NCBI GenBank assembly: GCA_037126765.1
Contig: JBBCBC010000027.1
Span: forward strand, 6,534,406 to 6,598,405
DNA: 64,000 nt
From: Stenogyne calaminthoides
Lineage: Eukaryota > Streptophyta > Magnoliopsida > Lamiales > Lamiaceae
Direction of reading: 5' to 3'
The first letter of the stretch is position 1; each line of letters opens with the position of its first letter. The notes below the pieces were generated by a model. The model did no database searches. It had not been told where the DNA came from and saw nothing but the letters and a program-made list of their open reading frames with translations. Below are positions 58,100 through 64,000 of this stretch, piece by piece. A program made the translations under genes and the position numbers.

Positions 58100-60386
58100 A
58101 TGGGAAGTCATACTGAATCAGATATGATTCCTTTGGGAGAGATTAAATGGCGCAGAATTATATGAGAGGCAAATGAGGACTGGCGTGAAAAGCAGCCAAA
58201 GTTATTAGGCTCTCATGACATTGACACAGCTGCATTCATGTCAATGTCACAGAAATTAAAAGATGATGATGGCAATAGGTTGTTTCAAAGGAGGGATTAT
58301 GGGGTGCGTATTTAAAAATATGAGAAATCGATTAAATTGCTTTCCTTTAGGTTCCACGCGGACGTAGCTTATCTCAGGAGTATTATAGTTGAATGCTACA
58401 TGCAATTTGGCATTAGTGAGTATCCCAGGGCTTATTCATGAGTGCAACTTGGCTCTTGAAGTCACATCGAAGTTATAGTAAAGCGCTTGAAGAGGGCTAG
58501 ATGTTTAGGTCGTTAAACAGGGCCCGACGGCTCTTAGAGATGTTAGGATAGTGTTGAAATTGGAGCCTAATAATCTTATGGCGAAGTAAAATCGAAGGCT
58601 GGTGGAGGCAAACCTTCGAGAGGCAAGGGTTTAGACTTAGTGGATATTCCCTGTTGATTTGGTTCCAATGCCTGGACATTGAGTGGTCAAAGGAAAGCAG
58701 GGGAGTTGGAGAGAAATCGGGCAAACAGAGAAAAAAACAGCATACTAGATGGAAAGAAAGTTGATGGGGTTTCTGATGGCAAATCAAAAGTTATGTCTGG
58801 AATTGAGGAAAAAGAACACCGAAGACAAATTGGTCGTTGAGGAAGAGAAAATAAGTACTGGAAACGAGGAAGAGCTTTTAGGAAGAACAAGGTGAAATTA
58901 GTGTTTAAAGAGGACATAAGGTGGGCTCAAATTCTCTCAATTGCTTAAATTTTGAAACTAAGGGAGATCATTCTGATCGCTTTCCCAGCTCCAAAGCCGA
59001 TTATCATCAAGTTTTAAGGATCAAGAAGGCGAGGATGGTTACAATCACCACAACCGAAGAGCTCCTGTTTATATTGAAGCTTCAGCTGGACGGGGGTTCC
59101 ACTGCTGCATATAATCGAAGTCACCCCAGATCAAGATCCACTCTTTAATAAGATCAAAAGGAAAAAGAAAAGGCTTTGAGAGGAAACACAAAGGTAAAAT
59201 GAGAAAAGAGAGGGAAAATAAGGAAGTAGTACATGGTGATTCTACCTTGTATCAGTGATTGATCATTCAGTTTGCTCAGTTCTTCAAGAACTATGTTGGG
59301 TTTGATGTTGATGCTTATATCGATCTCCGGCGAAGTTGGAGTGAAGCTCTCTACACCGGAAGCTATGGAGGAAACGGTGACTAGCGAAGAGGCTCAGGGA
59401 CCCGTTTGGCATTGCTGGCAGATAAATTTCATGAATTAAGCAGCTTTAGTTTTTCAATGTGGGAAATGTCCACATGTCCAGAGCAAGAAAGAGGGTCTAT
59501 TTTAAAGAAGATCTGGCCTGCGATTCTATCATCGAGCAGGTTAAATCTGTTTACGAATGGGCCCCAGAGGAATTCACTCAGGCAGGGAAAAATATGAAGA
59601 AGCCCTTAAAAATCAAAAACCTAATTTCCCACGGTTGTTCTTGTTTGGCCAGCAGCAGTTTGAGCAGGCCAAGCTTTCTTGGTATTACTTAACTGGGACC
59701 GAAAACTGATCTGGAGTTATGGGTCGTCTGGTGAAGTTCTTATGCTGTATAATAACGCCGAGGAGAATATGGAGAAGGATGCAGATGGGAGGATCTCAAA
59801 GAACAAAGCGTATGTGTGAGCTTCACCAGCAGAATAAAAATCGAGGCGCTTTTGCAGAAAAATGAAACCGATAGCATGTTGAAAAGCATATCTGCTGATG
59901 AAATTGAAGAACAGGCGAATAACATTAGGTCTCAGATATACGTTCTGTGGGGGTAAATGTTGTACGAAAGATCGATAATGGAATTCAAACTTGACTCCCT
60001 GTTTGGCAAGAATGCTTGAGGTTTCCTGGTCGAGAAATTTGAACTTGCTGGAGCTTTTTTCATCTGATATTGTTGTGATGATCAAGAATCATTGTTCTAA
60101 TGATACATTTTGGAGGTAATTAGTTTAATTCCTTTTTTTTTTTATTTAGATTAAGAAGGATTTAAACTGATGTAATATAGGTCTTAAACTTGTTTGATTT
60201 TCTTGCAGCTTTAAATTTCAACATTGATGAGATAGTACAGGCGTGAATGAGATGTATGAAGCCAAAAAGTGGCAGAAAAATATATCATCTTTTCAGACTG
60301 AGCGTGCTTTCTCAGAAGACGAGTTTTCGGAAGCTTTATTACCCCCGAATGTGCATAAATTAATCCATGGAGCAACTTGCATATAA
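58100..60386 (+). pseudogene. Phox/CLMP1-type TPR-PB1 protein pseudogene
   Basis: ATG at 58100. Pieces in family order: DTAAFMSMSQKLKDDDGNRLFQRRDY (TPR start, 58222-58300), FHADVAYLRS (58350-58380), KVKLVFKEDIRWAQ (PB1 start, 58890-58930), FPSSKADYHQVLRIKKARMV with TITTTEEL (PB1 end, 58980-59065), EAMEETVTSEEAQG (59362-59400), MSRARKRVYFKEDL (59474-59515), QQQFEQAKLSWYY (59650-59690), SADEIEEQANNIRSQIYVLWG (59890-59955), MLYERSIMEFKL (59957-59990). An intron with GT/AG borders (60116-60208) precedes FNIDEIVQA. Family members (Arabidopsis Phox1-4, CLMP1) are TPR co-chaperone-like proteins. Many stops and frameshifts make this copy dead; the retained intron shows a genomic duplicate. Confidence 0.88.
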
Positions 60387-61132
60387 AGAGTAAGACGTTT
60401 TATTCAAGAAAAATGTTTCCTTTATGCTTACCTATTACTTTTCTTCTTTTAGGATGAATCTGAAGTAGTTAAATAGATTAATCCAAACATGGATAGTATG
60501 ATTTTAAATCATGATGTTTAAAATGAAAGAAGAAACTCTAAAGATAATTTACAGGCAAAGTCTTATGTAAACTTGATGCATGGTTTGTGTTTTGTGTATT
60601 TGAAACAGTATTAGCTGTTTCATGCAAAAAGTATTAGTTGTTATTCTGAATTTTTTTAACATTTTGCAGGATTTGTTGTATCACGTGTAATTACAGGGAA
60701 CAGAACAAAAGGAATTTCTACTGGTTTTCCAGTTTGTAAAGGAGTTGAGTTGCAGAAAATAATTTTTGTTAGTTCTGCTTCATTTTCAAGATCCCATGGT
60801 GGTTATATCTGTGAGCATTAATTAAGATTGATTTACTTTTATTTGTAATTTTTCGATTTTGAAAGGTTATCTATTTCACCAATTCTAGTATTCTACTCCG
60901 AATTGCAAATGATCCTCAATTGTAAATTATAATACTTTCAATATATTGTCATATGTATATTATCGATTGTCAGTTGATATAGCTGATGTGTACAGTGTAA
61001 TTTAGGACTTGAATTTTGAATTATTTCGATTAATCTCAAGTATCAATGAATAGATAGTATCAATGACCCAATGTCCTTTTTTTCATTCTCTTGTGCTTTA
61101 ATTGTAAAAAATAAAGTTAGTTTTTATTTTAT
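60387..61132. other. Downstream of the Phox-type pseudogene
   Basis: AT-rich, no gene. It may contain the decayed 3' UTR of the pseudogene. Confidence 0.4.
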
Positions 61133-61378
61133 CCTACATCTGAACGTATCAGAAAGTTGGAGGACTTCCTTAATCCTATGTTAAGTCCTATTCATTCCAC
61201 ATCTGGACGTGAAAAGGTGAAGGGCTTCCTAATGTTATTAATAAGCCTGAAGTCTCTTTGACGCAAAGTTCAAGATCGGGCCAGGCTTTTGGGCTTATTA
61301 ATTTAGGCCTGCGCTTAGGGATTATTATTTGGTTTATTTATCGCTTTTTATATCTTTTTCGCATCGCTTATAACAAAA
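61133..61378 (+). repeat. 5' LTR of copia element E (start approximate)
   Basis: Defined by the following primer-binding site (ctgtatctagagcctt, 61379-61394, a mutated form of the common copia tRNA-Met site) and by the conserved-style start near tcctacatctgaacg. An internal duplication is visible: ttatcctacatctgaacg...ggacttcctta (61130-61173) and attccacatctggacg...gggcttccta (61193-61232). No partner LTR is in the window. Confidence 0.55.
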
Positions 61379-64000
61379 CTGTATCTAGAGCCTTGTTGGG
61401 GGTTTTCAATTTGGCGCAGAAAGATGAAGAGGGATAAACGCGGAAAATTGACAAGTTCACGCGAAGAATAGTTTCGGGGCTTTATGGCGTATCAAGATGC
61501 GGTTTGTTATGCGTCTTGTTGAAACAACAAGGATCGGTGGGCACCGTTGATGAAAAAAGACGCGGATTTGGAAGAAGCGTAGATGGCCACTCGAGGAGAA
61601 GGCACACTCATCAATCTATATTGTGTCTCACAGATGACATCAATGGGTTAAGTCGCAGAGGAGAAACCGCACTGTCTATGGTTGAAGTTGGAGAGTCTGC
61701 GGTATGACAAAGTCGCTAACCAATAAGTTGTTGCTGAAACAACGTCTGCCTGGGCCTTTATGATGCATGAAGGTCACCTACTGCGAACATTCGATCAATT
61801 GAATACAATTCTATTGTAATTGCGTAATATTGATGTTAAAGGATGATGCAGGATGCCGCTTAATTCGCTGGTTTTCTTACCTTTGTCGATGAGAATTTTT
61901 GTGAATTTTTCATTGTTGGGAAAGACATCAGATCCTTGGAAGAGGTCGAGATCATCTCTGTGATATAACAGAGAGTTGCTACATAAGCGCGAGTGGTGGA
62001 AGTTCGATAATCAAAGCCGGACTAGTAGCTAGGGGGGAACAAGGACCCCGGAAAATCGTGAAAGAAGAAAATTCAGAAGTCCTGGGTCAAAGGGTCCTAA
62101 ACTGCATTTATATCCAGACATCAGAAAGAGCCAGTCCATGGGAAAATGATTGTAAGAAGAAGAAGAAGTAGGGAAGATAAAGGTGTAACGCATCGCCGTT
62201 GTCGGGCGAGATGACACCAACCCAAGGAAGATGTAGTCCTAGTTGCTAATGGACAAAACACATCACAATCGATGTGTGGTTTTTGATTCCAAGCATCTTA
62301 TCATATATGTCCGCCAAGAGAGTGGCTACAACTTACGCAGCAAGTGGATGGAGACAATATTTCTATGGCCAACAGCTCAGCTAAAAAGACGGGCCGAAAT
62401 AGGCCTGGGACCAATTACGACATGATGGTAATTTTGCACATTGAACGATGTTAGACATGTTCCACAAATGACGGCTATAACTGAGTATCACTTAGTCTTC
62501 TTCTATAATAAGGATTTTTGTTTCAGAGGTGAAGGTGGAGTTATGTATGTCTACAAGGGTTCTAATGGTTCGAAAGGTGTGAAGCGAGGAACTTTGTACT
62601 TTTTTGCAAGCGTTCAACGCCATCCGACCGGCCGTTGTTTCATCATCTAAGTTCACAAAGACGACTTGACTAAGTTATGGCACATGAGACTTGGCCACAT
62701 AAGGAACGAGGGATGCAAATTCGTCGAAAAGATGATTTTCTTGGTGGCCACAAGGTCACTACCTTGGTTTGAGCATCGTAGAGTTTTTGGGAAGCTTCAT
62801 CGCTAAAGAAGTTTCCCAAGGCAATTCACAGAACAAAAGGCAATAATTTGATTATATCCATTCTAATTGTTAAGACCTTCCTCGTGGTTGACTTTTTAGG
62901 AGGCAATAGATACTTTCGTCTATGATTGATGACTACTCAAGAATGACTTTGGGTAATTATGATGTTGATAAAAAGTGAAGCTTTCAAGAAAGTCCCTGCC
63001 AATGGAAGGCTAGTAGAAAATCAAACAGGAAGAAAAAATCAAAAGGTTGCGAATCGATAATGGTCCTGAATTGTTCTTTCCTATTTCATGAGTTCTAAGA
63101 ATGAAGGGATCGTGAAGACATCATACAAGAAGAGATACACCACAAACATAATGGTGTAGCGGTAACGCATGAATCGTATTACTCGGAGAGCTCGGCGCAT
63201 GCTCTCTAATGCGGATTAACCAAGATTTTGGGGCAGAGCGGTCAAAGACGCATGTTACTTGACAAATCGCTCACACACAGTATCAACCTCAAAAACACCC
63301 ACAGGTGTGGTCCGTAAGTCCGCAGACATTTCCAATTCTTGGGGAGCTTTTGGATGTAATGTTTATTATCATGTAAATGAGGTAAATTCGAGCCAAGAGC
63401 TAAGAAATGAGTTTTGTGGGCTATGAAAACGATATGTTATGCTGTATGATCCTCGGTTCCATCGTAAAAGTAAAGTCATATTTTAGCGTAAATGTTATTT
63501 TTATGAGAATTTATGTTTAACCCCACCGCGGAAGCCTATTGTTGTATCGTAAAAAAATACAGTGTTCACAAACAAAGGGAGCAAGAAAAAGTCACGTTAA
63601 AGGAAGATGAAGAACAACACTTCACATTCTCGACATCGAGTTAAAGATGCATCACCACCGTAATCTCAACCATCCGAGACAAAGATCAGACAAAGATAGC
63701 TCTTGATCGAGCTTAGAAGGATTGGAGTGAGGCTCCAAGGCTTACATAGGTTTGAGGATATGGGGAAGGTGCATTACAAAGTTGTTGAAGAGGTGGATTC
63801 TCAAGATCCATCTACCCACAAAGAAGCCAAGTATATGTGGTGAGAGTCTACCCAATGACTTGTCGCTTACGGGAGATTTAGGATGGAGTCACCACAAGAA
63901 TACGACTTGGGAGTTAGCCAAGCCTCCTGAGAGAAAGATTATTACATGCAAGTGGGTCTTCAAGAAGAAATGGAAGGAATATCATCTCAATGAGGTATCG
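61379..64000 (+). mobile_element. Tork/TNT1-like copia element E, 5' part, decayed
   Basis: Primer-binding site, gag, pre-integrase, integrase and the start of RT occur in order on the plus strand; the rest is beyond the window. The lineage assignment rests on the gag pattern MTKSLTNKLLLKQRL and the pre-integrase DDLTKLWHMRLGHI, as in TNT1-type elements. Confidence 0.8.
61420..64000 (+). pseudogene. gag-pol remnant of copia element E
   Basis: Gag: a frame starting near 61480 (FGALWRIKMR-like), MTKSLTNKLLLKQRL (61706-61750) and LRNIDVKDDAG (about 61820-61855). Then HVPQMTAITEYHLVFF (62456-62500), GTLYFFASV, DDLTKLWHMRLGHIRNEG (62662-62715) before the integrase, an integrase piece VDFLGGNRYF (62890-62915), NGPELF (63058-63075) and SNADWPRFWG-like (63205-63230), and RT start ITCKWVFKKKWKEYHLNEV (about 63940-63997). 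Stops and frame changes occur at intervals of less than 200 bp. Confidence 0.8.

Noticed and set aside
59459..59692. 77-codon frame as an independent small gene
   Set aside because: It is one surviving piece of the Phox/CLMP1-type pseudogene.
1..64000. CRISPR arrays, tRNA or rRNA genes, prokaryotic defence systems
   Set aside because: No such structure was seen on either strand; the tandem repeats are LTR arrays and microsatellites in plant DNA. Short tRNA genes could still be missed by eye.

Overview
The window is a retrotransposon-rich, AT-rich stretch of a flowering-plant nuclear genome, probably an asterid or other eudicot (inference). The grounds are Ty1/copia elements of several lineages, CACTA (En/Spm) transposons with 3-bp target duplications, a Stowaway MITE, the plant-specific shape of the pseudogenes (VPS24 and a Phox/CLMP1-type TPR-PB1 protein) and plant promoter motifs (TATA, G-box, RY). 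Nothing prokaryotic is visible. I found no rRNA, tRNA or CRISPR. No intact conserved host gene is present. The only plausible intact host genes are two tiny duplicated genes.

Layout. 1-8329: 3' part of a Sirevirus-type copia element with decayed RT/RNase H, a decayed extra (env-like position) reading frame, a polypurine tract and a long LTR carrying ~50-bp tandem repeats. 8330-12906: 3' part of a second copia element, apparently the target into which the Sirevirus jumped; it has a long open RT/RNase H frame and a 1.7-kb 3' LTR. 12907-18285: minus-strand CACTA transposon with decayed TNP2 and a second decayed gene; its true right terminus is visible. 18286-23780: gene-poor DNA with MITEs and two diverged copies of a small gene (19353-19511 and 23086-23250), each with its own TATA box, G-box, RY motif and poly(A) signal. 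23781-29500: a short CACTA element (TSD TCA) with a complete, coding-dead minus-strand copia element (TSD AATTT) inside it. 29501-36079: a hAT-like MITE, a solo LTR (TSD GTTTG) and AT-rich DNA. 36080-45088: a complete but disrupted copia element (TSD AGAAA) that received a solo LTR (TSD ATGTA), a 435-bp CACTA MITE (TSD AGC) and another LTR copy. 45094-61132: AT-rich DNA with a GC-rich island of unknown nature, a truncated VPS24 pseudogene and a Phox/CLMP1-type pseudogene. 61133-64000: 5' part of a decayed Tork/TNT1-like copia element running out of the window.

How it fits together. Most of the window is a record of nested insertion. One LTR family occurs four times: once attached to its element at 11211-12906, twice as clean minus-strand solo LTRs with perfect TSDs, and once in plus orientation inside the 36-45 kb element. 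One CACTA MITE family occurs twice. The most interesting host signal is the duplicated small gene: 52 and 54 codons, an identical 19-residue C-terminus ending in eight Asp followed by YTTIAPAA, and a 33-bp near-perfect palindrome embedded in the coding sequence and retained in both copies.
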